10,456 bases of DNA, from the NCBI GenBank assembly GCA_020347085.1, contig CP070769.1:2037617-2048072 (forward strand). The letters run 5' to 3'. A program made the position numbers and the translations under genes. Of the stretch, positions 1 through 7,866 are shown one piece after another (position 1 is the first letter of the stretch; the number at the start of each line of letters is the position of its first letter). The DNA comes from Desulfobacterales bacterium (GTDB lineage Bacteria > Desulfobacterota > Desulfobacteria > Desulfobacterales > C00003060). The notes beneath the pieces were generated by a model. It was not told the DNA's origin. It searched no databases and saw only the letters and a program-made list of their open reading frames with translations.

Positions 1-3000
1 CCCACGGAGGTTAGAACGGGAATTAGCGCCAGGATCGTCGTTGCCGATGTCATCAAGCATGGCCTGACCCTTCGCTGAGCCGCAACCATTGTTGCCTCGC
101 GTACCTCCTTGATCGACTGCGGTTTCTTTTCCCGGAAAACCTGACCGAGATAGGTTGACTGAATCACACCGTTGTCGGTGGCTATGCCAAACAGCGCCAG
201 GAATCCCACCCATACAGCCACACTTATGTTGATGGTGTGGATCTGAAAGAGTGTTCGCATCGAAACCCCGAAAATGCTGAAATTTAAAAACCATGGCTGA
301 CCATACAGCCAGATCAGAAGGAACCCGCCACACCAGGCGACGAAAATTCCTGAAAACACAAGCAGCGTTGTTGGCACAGACCGGAACTGGAAATAAATGA
401 TCATGAAAATCACAAACAGAGCCAATGGAAGAATCATCGAGAGGGTTTTTGCAGCGCGAAGTTGATTTTCGTAACTGCCCGCAAAAGTATAGCTCACGCC
501 CGAAGGCAGCGCAAATTCGCCGCTGTCGATCTTTTCCTGGAGATACGCCTGGCATTGCTCGACAACATCCACCTCGGCATGCCCAGGCTTCTTGTCAAAC
601 ACCACATAACCGACCAGAAAGGTGTCTTCGCTTTTAATAACCTGGGGACCACGGACATAGCGGATCTCTCCAACTTCCATGATCGGAATCTGTGTGCCAC
701 CCGTCCCAGGCACGAGTATGTTGCCCATAGCCTCAATGCTGTCGCGCAGTTCCCGCTGATAGCGCACCCTCACAGGAAAGCGTTCCCGGCCTTCTACGGT
801 TGTGGTTATCTTTCGCCCACCGATTGCAACTTCCACAACATCCTGGAACTTCCGCATAGGAACGCCATAGCGTGCCAGTGCGGTTCGATCCGGTACGATC
901 TCCAAATAAGGCTTGCCGACAATTCGGTCAGCCACCACAGCGGACGCTTCCACACTAGGCACCTCTTTCAGAAATCGTTCGATTTGGAGTCCGACGCTCT
1001 CAATGACTTCCAGTGATGGTCCTTTGACCTTGACCCCCATGGGGGCACGCATACCGCTCTGCAGCATGACGATCCTGGCGGCTATCGGCTGCAACTTGGG
1101 CGCTGACGTGGTACCGGGAATCTTTGCTGCCTTCATGATTTCCTGCCAGATATCGTCCGGCCCCGTGATATGATCACGCCACTGGCGGTGAGGGCGTCCG
1201 GAGGAATCAGGAATCAGCTCCCCTTTCTCATCCCGCACGAACTGGCCTGTTTTTTTATCATAGCGAAACTTCATCCTCCGTCCAGCCTTATCGGTCTTGT
1301 ACTCAGCCTTGTAGTTGATCACAGTCTCGATCATGGAGATGGGAGCCGGGTCCAATGGGGTTTCGGCCCTGCCAAGTTTGCCCACCACCGATTCGATCTC
1401 CGGAACAGACTGGAAAGCCATGTCCTGTTTTTGCAAGATGTCCAGGGCTTCGCCAATCGATGCATGGGTCATCGTCGTGGGCATCCACAAGAATGAGCCT
1501 TCGTCCAATGGAGGCATAAACTCTTTGCCCAATCCAGGGAATTTATGCGCTAAATACTGAATGGGTCGGGCCTTGCTTACGGGCCCAGGAAGCCATCCAA
1601 AGAGGCCATCAAAACCAAGCCAGATAGCTCCCCCGAAAAGTAGGAGCGAGAGAGGGAGAGAAAGAAACATCGCCTTGTGCTTGAGACACCATTGAAGGAG
1701 TTGCGAATAAAAACGTTGAAATAGCTTGAATGAGCCCAAAACGATGCCGATCAGGATAGCAACAAAAACGAGGTTTCGTAACAGGCCGCACTCAGGGCCG
1801 AGGGGTTCCCAATACCCGGTCAATAAAATGCCTACCAATAGAACAGCAATGGCGACGGCCATCCAAGCCTCAGAGCGCGCGATCCGTTTGGGAATTCTAT
1901 GCCGAAAAAGGTGATACGCCCCGAAGGAGACGAGCGCGAGCCCGGTCCACCAGGCTACCAGGAATCCAATGACAACACCTGAGATGATAAGAACAACATG
2001 CAGGGCTGAGCGCACTTTCTTGCCTGAGATTTTTCCACAAAACAGGATGTAAGCTGCTGGGGGCAGCACGGTGAGCGCGATCACGATGGAAGCAATCAGG
2101 GCAAAGGTTTTGGTGTAGGCAAGGGGCCTGAAAAGCTTGCCTTCTGCACCGATCATGGTGAATACGGGCAGGAAGCTGATAACCGTAGTCAATACGGCTG
2201 TCAGAACTGCGCCGCCAACCTCGCTGGCCGCGCGGTGTACCACTTCGAGTCGGGACTCGTCTGGTGAGGCCCTGTCCAGATGGCGAAGAATGTTTTCACA
2301 GACCACAATCCCCATGTCCACGATCGTGCCAATGGCGATGGCAATGCCCGAGAGGGCGACAATGTTGGCCTGCACCCGAAAGAATTTCATACCGATGAAG
2401 CACAACAGGACAGCAAGCGGAAGCATCCCGCTAATCAATGCGCTGCTGCGCAAATGCATGACCATAATGAGGACTACGATGATGGTGACCAGGATCTCCT
2501 GTGCGATGGCATCATTGAGGGTACCCAGAGTCTCATAGATCAGGCCTGTCCGGTCGTAAAAGGGAACGACTGTCACTTTGCTGATCGTGGCCCATGATGG
2601 CCATTGGTCTCTGGGAACCGATCGCAAATAGGCCAACCACTCATCCTGGTTCAGTTCCGTTCCTCCAAAAGCAGCAAAACCTTGCCTTCCTGCAAACTGA
2701 GAAACCTCTGCTCTGGTGGTTTTGGCGTAGTCTATGATGGTCTTGGCAGGAAGCGCTTCTCTGGTTTCATCGACCTTCTTCTTGACATTGTTAATGACCG
2801 CGAGGGGGTTGTCGCCATAACGGGCAACCACCACACCGCCCACGACCGACGCTCCTCCTTTGTCCAGTGCGCCCCTGCGCGTGGCCGGTCCCAGCGTCAC
2901 CTTGGCGATATGTTTTACAAGGATGGGAACGTTCTCCTTCTTTACCTTGACGACACTGTTTTCTATGTCCTGTATGGCCTTGATAAAGCCTATGCCGCGC

Positions 3001-3791
3001 ACGAAGTATTCTGTCCGGTTCAATTCGAGGGTTCTGGCACCCACATCAATGTTGGACGATTTTACAGCCTTGAATACCTCATCGATCGTCACCCCGTAAG
3101 CCCGCATGGCATCCGGGTCTACGTCGACCTGGTACTCTTTGACATAGCCACCGATGGACCCCACTTCGGCGACCCCATCTGCCGAAAGAAGCCAGTACCG
3201 CGCGTACCAATCCTGGATGGTTCGAAGCTCTTCCTGGTCCCACCCGCCTGTTGGGTTGCCGTCTGGATCGCGTCCTTCGAGTGTATACCAGTAGATCTGG
3301 CCCAGGGCCGTCGCATCGGGTCCCAGTGCAGGCTGCACGCCTGAGGGGAGCGTACCTGCCGGAAGACTGTTCAGCTTTTCCAGAACGCGCGTTCGGGACC
3401 AGTAGAATTCAATGCCCTCTTTGAAGATGACATAGATGGTTGAGAACCCAAACATGGAATAGCTGCGGATCGTCTTCACACCCGGAATGCCTAGCAACGC
3501 GACCGTCATCGGGTAAGATATCTGGTCCTCCACATCCTGGGGCGAACGCCCCATCCATTGGGTAAAAACAATCTGCTGGTTTTCACCGATATCGGGTATG
3601 GCATCCACAGGCACCGGGTATCTCTTGATACCCCCTATTTCCCAATCGAAGGGGGCAACCAGGATTCCCGTCACAATGACCAAAAGCACAAACAGTCCCA
3701 CCACAAGCCTGTTGGTCAGGCAAAAGCGCAGCAGCTTGCCGATTGCCGATTTCTGTTCTGCCGTTTGCTCAGAAGGCGGCTGATCATTCAT
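1..3791 (-). CDS. cusA: CusA-like heavy-metal efflux RND pump, 3' end cut by window edge
   Basis: Inner-membrane proton-driven RND transporter that would move Cu(I)/Ag(I) out through the adaptor and channel encoded just upstream. The frame is open from ATG 3791 to base 1: 1263 codons plus two bases, with no stop. It aligns along its length to E. coli CusA as I recall it. Visible parts: TM1 (about 29-46), PVDAIPD (60-67), the TM4 motif SGIAIAIG..VD with D492 (D405 in CusA), and the metal-site methionines M770, M820 and M909 (M573, M623, M672) with E822 and R906. An extra hydrophobic block of about 115 residues lies between C585 and about 754, and another insertion of about 40 lies before the first large TM cluster, so it exceeds the family's usual ~1050 residues. 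The lysine of RVRPK is Cys (C1245) and the TM glutamate is Asp (D1206). The start has a strong GGAGGG and overlaps the cusB stop by 8 bp. Cu/Ag specificity is inferred; a Czc-type substrate is less likely. Confidence 0.93.
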   Translation of the reverse strand, partial: MNDQPPSEQTAEQKSAIGKLLRFCLTNRLVVGLFVLLVIVTGILVAPFDWEIGGIKRYPVPVDAIPDIGENQQIVFTQWMGRSPQDVEDQISYPMTVALLGIPGVKTIRSYSMFGFSTIYVIFKEGIEFYWSRTRVLEKLNSLPAGTLPSGVQPALGPDATALGQIYWYTLEGRDPDGNPTGGWDQEELRTIQDWYARYWLLSADGVAEVGSIGGYVKEYQVDVDPDAMRAYGVTIDEVFKAVKSSNIDVGARTLELNRTEYFVRGIGFIKAIQDIENSVVKVKKENVPILVKHIAKVTLGPATRRGALDKGGASVVGGVVVARYGDNPLAVINNVKKKVDETREALPAKTIIDYAKTTRAEVSQFAGRQGFAAFGGTELNQDEWLAYLRSVPRDQWPSWATISKVTVVPFYDRTGLIYETLGTLNDAIAQEILVTIIVVLIMVMHLRSSALISGMLPLAVLLCFIGMKFFRVQANIVALSGIAIAIGTIVDMGIVVCENILRHLDRASPDESRLEVVHRAASEVGGAVLTAVLTTVISFLPVFTMIGAEGKLFRPLAYTKTFALIASIVIALTVLPPAAYILFCGKISGKKVRSALHVVLIISGVVIGFLVAWWTGLALVSFGAYHLFRHRIPKRIARSEAWMAVAIAVLLVGILLTGYWEPLGPECGLLRNLVFVAILIGIVLGSFKLFQRFYSQLLQWCLKHKAMFLSLPLSLLLFGGAIWLGFDGLFGWLPGPVSKARPIQYLAHKFPGLGKEFMPPLDEGSFLWMPTTMTHASIGEALDILQKQDMAFQSVPEIESVVGKLGRAETPLDPAPISMIETVINYKAEYKTDKAGRRMKFRYDKKTGQFVRDEKGELIPDSSGRPHRQWRDHITGPDDIWQEIMKAAKIPGTTSAPKLQPIAARIVMLQSGMRAPMGVKVKGPSLEVIESVGLQIERFLKEVPSVEASAVVADRIVGKPYLEIVPDRTALARYGVPMRKFQDVVEVAIGGRKITTTVEGRERFPVRVRYQRELRDSIEAMGNILVPGTGGTQIPIMEVGEIRYVRGPQVIKSEDTFLVGYVVFDKKPGHAEVDVVEQCQAYLQEKIDSGEFALPSGVSYTFAGSYENQLRAAKTLSMILPLALFVIFMIIYFQFRSVPTTLLVFSGIFVAWCGGFLLIWLYGQPWFLNFSIFGVSMRTLFQIHTINISVAVWVGFLALFGIATDNGVIQSTYLGQVFREKKPQSIKEVREATMVAAQRRVRPCLMTSATTILALIPVLTSV

Positions 3792-6153
3792 GTGTGTGCC
3801 CTCCGGGTTTCTCCTGTCCGGGAATGACCTCTATGACGTCGCCACATCTCAACATCATTTTTCCAAAATAGGGATTAGCAGTTTGCTGATCTGCCTGGAG
3901 CCAAGTTGCCCCCCGGTCGTCGAAAGCCATGGAGCACTTGAACCGATATAGCGTCGGTGACGATGCTTTGAATTGATTTAGTGTGGATATAATCAGTTCA
4001 GACAACACAGCAAAGTCTTCTCGAATATCTTCTATCTCCTTTGTCTCACCCACGCCTGACAAAATCCTTTTCAACTCCGTTTCACGCTTCATCCAGTCCA
4101 TATGCTTTTGCCCTGACACGAGCGCCATATCCACCGCTGCAACGGCATCAAGCGTACTCTTGGCCTCCTGCACGGCCTGATCGGCTTGATCGGCTGCCAG
4201 GGCTTTGTGCATGGCAAGATAGCCTTGCACCACCTTGCCCAATTGATGGCGAAATTCTGGGCTTAATTCTTCAGCACTTTGGACTCCATGGTCATGCGAC
4301 ACTCCCATCTGTGCCTGAAACGAGACAAGATGCTCACCCAGAAGCTCGGCAAGGCGCTTGGCTTCTGAAAGCTTCTTGACCTCGCTGCCTTCCATGGCAT
4401 CGTTGCCCAGGAGCATGGCATGTTCCTTCCACATCATAGCCGCATATCCGCTCAGCTTGTCACTGTCCACGGAGTCAACCTTCTGTGACAGTGTGGAGAA
4501 GGCTTCGTGGATCCCGTGGATGTCGCCGGATTCGACGGACGCTGTTGCAGCGTTGCCCGCCATGAGAACCTTGTGCAATTGGCTGCGGACAAGAGCAGGT
4601 AGCGTAACCGTTGCACGCCCCGGAGCCGCCTCTGCGCGTTTCTCCTCGCCGCCATGAGCGTGGTGAGCGTGACCGCCGCCTCCCCCACCCTCGGGCGTCA
4701 TCATGCTGGGTTTGGCCTGAATTTGGAGTTCCGCGTCGATCTTGAAGCCGCCTTTTGTCACGATGTGCTCCCCTTCCTTCAGACCGCGTCGAACCAGGTA
4801 ATAATCACCCGCACGAGGACCCAGGACGATCTCTCTCCCTTCAAATGTCGGTTTTTCTATGTCCGGGACGACAACATATACAATAGCTCTCTTACCTGTG
4901 ATCAAAGGTGCCGATGCAGGGATGACGAGCGGTTTATCGGCCTTTTCTGGATCGACGCCCACGTATCCGAGTGACTCGGTCCTGACCAAAGGCATCTCAC
5001 AGATGCTGCACTTCCCTGCTCCATCTTTGACTTCCTCGGGATGCATAGGACAGATCCATTTGCCGGCGAGGGACTTGTCCATTACCCTGCCGCTACTCGC
5101 GACCCTGGCTCGAACCACAGCTCTGACAAACATGCCGGGTTTGAGTTTCATTTCAGGATTCGGCACATTGACCCGAACTTTCACAGTACGCGTGGCTTCG
5201 TTCAGGATGGGGTCAATGAATGATATGGTTCCCTTGAACACGTCTCCCGGATAGGATTCCGTCGTAAATGCCACGTGGTGGCCATACCGCAGCCAAATCA
5301 GGTCGGATTCGTAAGCGTCCAACCGCACCCACACCTGCGATAGGTCTGCGATCGTGTAAATTTTCGTTCCGGTCTTGACATACATGCCTTCCTGCGCGTG
5401 CTTGTGTATGACAATACCGCTGGATGGCGAATAGATCGTCATGTGGTCGCTGGCCTTTCCTCGTTTTTCGATTTGGGCTATTTGGTTGGATGTCAAACCC
5501 CACAGGCGCAACTTCTCCCTGGCAGCATCAACTGTAGCTTTTGACATCTCACGGATCATGGAAACATCGCTGCCCCGCAAGTTCTTCACGGCTCGGATGG
5601 CCTGAAGAAGCTCTTCCTGGGCACTCAACAGCTCCGGGCTATGCAGATAAACCATGTGGTCGCCCTTTCTCACAGGCACCCCGGTGTAGTCCACGAAAAG
5701 ACGGTCGAGACGACCCGGCACCCACGCACTGATATCAGAGACCCGCGTTTCGTTATAATCGACCTTGCCAACCATGCGGATCTCTGCCGTTACGAATTTC
5801 CGCTCAACAGGAGCGGTCTCGATCTCCATGAGTTTGGCGGCATGCTCGGCGACCGACAACTCCCTTAAGCCTTTCGTTTCATCCTCCCCTGATTCCACTG
5901 GAATCAGGTCCATACCGCAGATCGGGCATTGGCCGGGCTTGGGCAGCTTGATCTGCGAATGCATAGAGCAGGTCCAGAACTGGGTTTCCTGCTTGGTAGC
6001 CTCCACACCGATAGAGCTTGCGGGTGTTCCGGCATTTTGCTCAGGTTCACGTCCGCCTCTCACGAGCGCACCCGCCACGAAAGCAATAACGACTAGCAGA
6101 ACCACGCCCCAACGCCCCTTAAGAGGTCTTATCTTATCTGTAAGCTTGCTCAT
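3784..6153 (-). CDS. cusB: CusB-like periplasmic adaptor with two metal-binding modules and DUF3347-like C-terminus
   Basis: Membrane-fusion (adaptor) protein joining the RND pump to the outer-membrane channel, 789 aa from the ATG chosen here; E. coli CusB is about 400. In order: N-terminal membrane anchor (about 15-31); a heavy-metal-binding module at 59-86 (C62, M64, H65, C76, C79, M81); the adaptor core with an alpha-hairpin around 170-240 and lipoyl/beta-barrel strands; a second metal-binding module at 366-389 (C368, M370, H371, C382, C385, M387) inserted in the core; the end of the adaptor fold (about 410-480); a Gly6 then HAHHAH linker (489-500); a helical DUF3347-like region (about 518-617); and a full DUF3347-like domain (630-778) with C740, M742, NPYFG (760-764) and C770. 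The protein ends GHTHE. ATG 6153 is preferred over the in-frame GTG at 6171 because AAGGA lies 8 nt before it. It sits 82 bp after the channel gene and overlaps cusA by 8 bp. The extra domains probably replace a separate CusF-type chaperone (inference). Confidence 0.92.
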   Translation of the reverse strand: MSKLTDKIRPLKGRWGVVLLVVIAFVAGALVRGGREPEQNAGTPASSIGVEATKQETQFWTCSMHSQIKLPKPGQCPICGMDLIPVESGEDETKGLRELSVAEHAAKLMEIETAPVERKFVTAEIRMVGKVDYNETRVSDISAWVPGRLDRLFVDYTGVPVRKGDHMVYLHSPELLSAQEELLQAIRAVKNLRGSDVSMIREMSKATVDAAREKLRLWGLTSNQIAQIEKRGKASDHMTIYSPSSGIVIHKHAQEGMYVKTGTKIYTIADLSQVWVRLDAYESDLIWLRYGHHVAFTTESYPGDVFKGTISFIDPILNEATRTVKVRVNVPNPEMKLKPGMFVRAVVRARVASSGRVMDKSLAGKWICPMHPEEVKDGAGKCSICEMPLVRTESLGYVGVDPEKADKPLVIPASAPLITGKRAIVYVVVPDIEKPTFEGREIVLGPRAGDYYLVRRGLKEGEHIVTKGGFKIDAELQIQAKPSMMTPEGGGGGGHAHHAHGGEEKRAEAAPGRATVTLPALVRSQLHKVLMAGNAATASVESGDIHGIHEAFSTLSQKVDSVDSDKLSGYAAMMWKEHAMLLGNDAMEGSEVKKLSEAKRLAELLGEHLVSFQAQMGVSHDHGVQSAEELSPEFRHQLGKVVQGYLAMHKALAADQADQAVQEAKSTLDAVAAVDMALVSGQKHMDWMKRETELKRILSGVGETKEIEDIREDFAVLSELIISTLNQFKASSPTLYRFKCSMAFDDRGATWLQADQQTANPYFGKMMLRCGDVIEVIPGQEKPGGHTHE
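3799..3804 (-). promoter_or_regulatory. Ribosome binding site of cusA-like gene
   Basis: GGAGGG on the minus strand, 7 nt before ATG 3791 and inside the end of the cusB-like gene. It fixes the pump start and suggests translation coupled to cusB, with the stop and start sharing the 8-base overlap ATGAATGA. Confidence 0.75.
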
Positions 6154-6235
6154 GGTGTTTATCCTTTGCACTGTCTTAGTTCGATTTAGTCAAATATATT
6201 CCCATGTCTATTGTCCACTGACTGACATGCATGTG
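6154..6235 (-). other. 82-bp spacer between channel and adaptor genes
   Basis: Non-coding gap within the efflux operon. A small inverted repeat, TGACA-6 nt-TGTCA, overlaps the channel gene's stop (6223-6238) with no T-run after it. I see no gene and no convincing promoter, so the three efflux genes are probably co-transcribed. Confidence 0.5.
6162..6166 (-). promoter_or_regulatory. Ribosome binding site selecting the cusB ATG
   Basis: AAGGA on the minus strand, 8 nt before ATG 6153. It lies inside the 18 bases that would be coding if the upstream GTG at 6171 were used, so it argues for the shorter protein. Confidence 0.65.
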
Positions 6236-7645
6236 TCAGCTCCCGTCCTCGGTCGGCTTGATTTCAGTTTCGTTGGATTCATTCCGGGAGAGGTCCTTAT
6301 TGACCAAGGTCTCAATCTGTGCGAGTCTTTTGGCGCGGTCAGCCAATGCGCGCTCATACGCCAGTTGAAACTCCAGCAGCAACCGCTCAGCGTCTATCAG
6401 CGAGAGGAAGCTCACCTTCCCGGCTTGAAACCCCAGTTGCGCCACTTTTAAGGATTCGTCTGCCTTGGGAATGAGCGTGTCGCGGTACAGGTCAATCTTC
6501 CGCTCCGCGTCTCTGAAGTGATACAAGGCAAGTTTCAAATCTGCTTCCAACTGATTTTCGGTATTGACCCGCTGTTGTTGCACTGCCGCGTGGCGAAGCC
6601 TGGCTTCCCTTTCTGCTGCCCGGTACTTACCGTACCAAATCGGCAGATTGACTGAAGCTTTAGCAATCACCGGATCTTTTCCGCTGTCAGGCGTTCCCGG
6701 CATCAGGGCTTCGTCCGTGTCCACATAATCGAGGCCAACGGTGATGTCGGGGTAGTAGTTCTTCCCGGCCAGCTTCATGGCAAACTGTTCCTTCTCTGCC
6801 AGGAAATCTAATCGGTTAAGGTCAGGATTCCGCTCAGCAAGCCAGGCGAATGCCTCCTCGTCCGTGAATGCCGGATTATGATGAGGAATCGTCTGAGGCC
6901 ACGGCAGGAAAGCATTCGAGGGCCGGTTGAGAGCTGCATTCAACCGCGCCACAATCGGCTCGCGAAGCGACTCTAGCGCTCGCAGCCTGTCATCAAGCTT
7001 CCCCACTTCAACCTGGGCCTGGATAACCGCGGCATGAGAGGCATGGCCAGCCTTGAAACGCGTTCTGGCTACGCTTTCGAGGTTGGTTAAGAGCTTGATA
7101 TGCTCCCTAGTGATCGCCACAGCCCGGCCGACGTAGTAATATTCATAAAAGGCTGATTTCACGCGGTAGAACAACGCGAGCTTTGTCTTCTCGTATTGCT
7201 CCTTTTCGGCCTTGGCTGCTTCGAGAGCAGCGTTACCTTTCAGTTTCAACTTCCCGAACCACGGAAATGTCTGAGATATACCAAACATGTGTTGTTGTGG
7301 TCCCACCCGCGTCTCTACTTCTTCAATGTAATAGGCGTAGTTAAATCGAGGATCCGGCAGCGAGGTAACCTGTGGGACCATCTCTAAAGCAGCTTTCCAT
7401 TGATTAAACGCCGCTTCCAAGCCCGGGTTGTTCAGTGCGGCATATTTCAGATAGTCCGCAAGTGTTGAGGTCAGGTCAAGGTTTGGAAGATTTCCTTGGG
7501 GAGCGTTCTCCGCTCGGATGGGTGTTCCGGGGACCCCATGGTCATCATGGGAATGCCCTGAGCCGGCTGTTCCCGACGTTGACCAGTTCGTCAGCATAAG
7601 AAAAATTAACGCTGAAACGGCTACTGTAGTTCTTGAACGTTTCAT
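6236..7645 (-). CDS. cusC: CusC/CzcC-like outer-membrane efflux channel (TolC family)
   Basis: Outer-membrane and periplasmic-tunnel component that releases the metal outside the cell; trimeric in the TolC family. 469 aa, close to family length. Residues 1-27 form a signal peptide (basic start KRSR, hydrophobic 8-19, small residues to A27). There is no lipobox cysteine, unlike E. coli CusC, which is a lipoprotein. The mature N-terminus begins with a short His-rich stretch (HSHDDH, 31-36). Family marks: LPDPRF (96-101), QTFPWFGK (125-132) and the internal duplication typical of TolC, seen as RFKAGHASHAAVIQAQVE (from 197) and GFQAGKVSFLSLIDAE (from 405), each followed by a long helix. ATG 7645 is chosen over an in-frame start at 7675 because GGAGGT lies 5 nt before it. 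It is the first gene of the efflux operon, after a 221-bp non-coding region. Metal specificity comes from its neighbours, not from this protein. Confidence 0.92.
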   Translation of the reverse strand: MKRSRTTVAVSALIFLMLTNWSTSGTAGSGHSHDDHGVPGTPIRAENAPQGNLPNLDLTSTLADYLKYAALNNPGLEAAFNQWKAALEMVPQVTSLPDPRFNYAYYIEEVETRVGPQQHMFGISQTFPWFGKLKLKGNAALEAAKAEKEQYEKTKLALFYRVKSAFYEYYYVGRAVAITREHIKLLTNLESVARTRFKAGHASHAAVIQAQVEVGKLDDRLRALESLREPIVARLNAALNRPSNAFLPWPQTIPHHNPAFTDEEAFAWLAERNPDLNRLDFLAEKEQFAMKLAGKNYYPDITVGLDYVDTDEALMPGTPDSGKDPVIAKASVNLPIWYGKYRAAEREARLRHAAVQQQRVNTENQLEADLKLALYHFRDAERKIDLYRDTLIPKADESLKVAQLGFQAGKVSFLSLIDAERLLLEFQLAYERALADRAKRLAQIETLVNKDLSRNESNETEIKPTEDGS

Positions 7646-7649
7646 TGTT

Positions 7650-7655
7650 ACCTCC
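7650..7655 (-). promoter_or_regulatory. Ribosome binding site selecting the cusC ATG
   Basis: GGAGGT on the minus strand, 5 nt before ATG 7645. It excludes the longer reading that would start at 7675 and add ten residues before the signal peptide. Confidence 0.75.
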
Positions 7656-7726
7656 GTTGCCACAAAAACTCTCATGTGATGAACTTTGTTATCTCATGAC
7701 TGTGCTCTGTTCGAGCCGGTTAAGCT

Positions 7727-7748
7727 ACGGACATTTTACGCACATTTT
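7727..7748 (-). repeat. 11-bp tandem direct repeat, possible regulator site
   Basis: On the plus strand ACGGACATTTT is followed directly by ACGCACATTTT, two 11-bp units with one mismatch. It is centred about 90 bp before the cusC-like ATG. OmpR-family response regulators, including CusR- and PhoB-type proteins, are known to bind direct half-sites about 11 bp apart. The link to such a regulator here is inference. Confidence 0.55.
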
Positions 7749-7773
7749 ATGGTTCGGGACTATGGGGCAAACC

Positions 7774-7815
7774 ATGTATTTTGTCACAAGAACGGATGTA
7801 TTTCGCAGGTCACAA
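7774..7815 (-). repeat. Second repeat pair upstream of the efflux operon
   Basis: On the plus strand ATGTATTTTGTCACAA (7774-7789) is partly repeated as ATGTATTTCGCAGGTCACAA (7796-7815). The ATGTATTT parts are 22 bp apart, two helical turns, and both copies end in GTCACAA (26 bp apart). The second copy has four extra bases in the middle. Upstream of the 11-bp repeat in the direction of transcription, it may be a second binding site or part of a curved segment. Confidence 0.45.
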
Positions 7816-7866
7816 CACCCCACCTCCGCAGAAAGCCCCTTCAAAGATGAGGTAATTATAAAAAGA

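Larger units (their letters stand above)
7646..7866 (-). promoter_or_regulatory. Likely promoter region of the efflux operon
   Basis: 221-bp non-coding stretch before the cusC-like gene, more AT-rich than the genes around it. It holds two sets of helically spaced repeats (7727-7748 and 7774-7815). I do not see a convincing -35/-10 pair. A TATAAT on the minus strand lies just after the preceding gene's stop, but nothing like TTGACA lies 16-18 bp upstream of it. I see no CueR-type palindrome and no hairpin with a T-run after the preceding gene, so read-through from nadA remains possible. Confidence 0.5.

Noticed and set aside
462..1016. Open plus-strand frame of 184 codons
   Set aside because: It is antisense to the pump's periplasmic domain; no signal peptide or domain is visible and the sense frame is convincing.
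2604..3344. Open plus-strand frame of 246 codons
   Set aside because: It lies wholly opposite the pump gene, whose minus-strand frame carries clear family motifs along this stretch. The plus-strand translation has no recognisable domain.
6223..6238. Small inverted repeat TGACA-6 nt-TGTCA at the end of the channel gene
   Set aside because: Only 5-bp arms, no following T-run, and it lies inside an operon; not a credible terminator.
5765..6451. Open plus-strand frame of 228 codons across the adaptor-channel junction
   Set aside because: It is antisense to the start of the adaptor and the end of the channel gene, with no matching motif; a shadow frame.
7646..7866. CueR/MerR-type or CopY-type operator before the efflux genes
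   Set aside because: I looked for a long-spacer promoter with an ACCTTCC-type dyad or a TACANNTGTA box and found neither; the direct repeats are the only clear pattern.
7840..7866. TATAAT on the minus strand near 7855 as a promoter -10 box
   Set aside because: No -35-like sequence lies 16-18 bp upstream, and the region is generally AT-rich, so the match is expected by chance.
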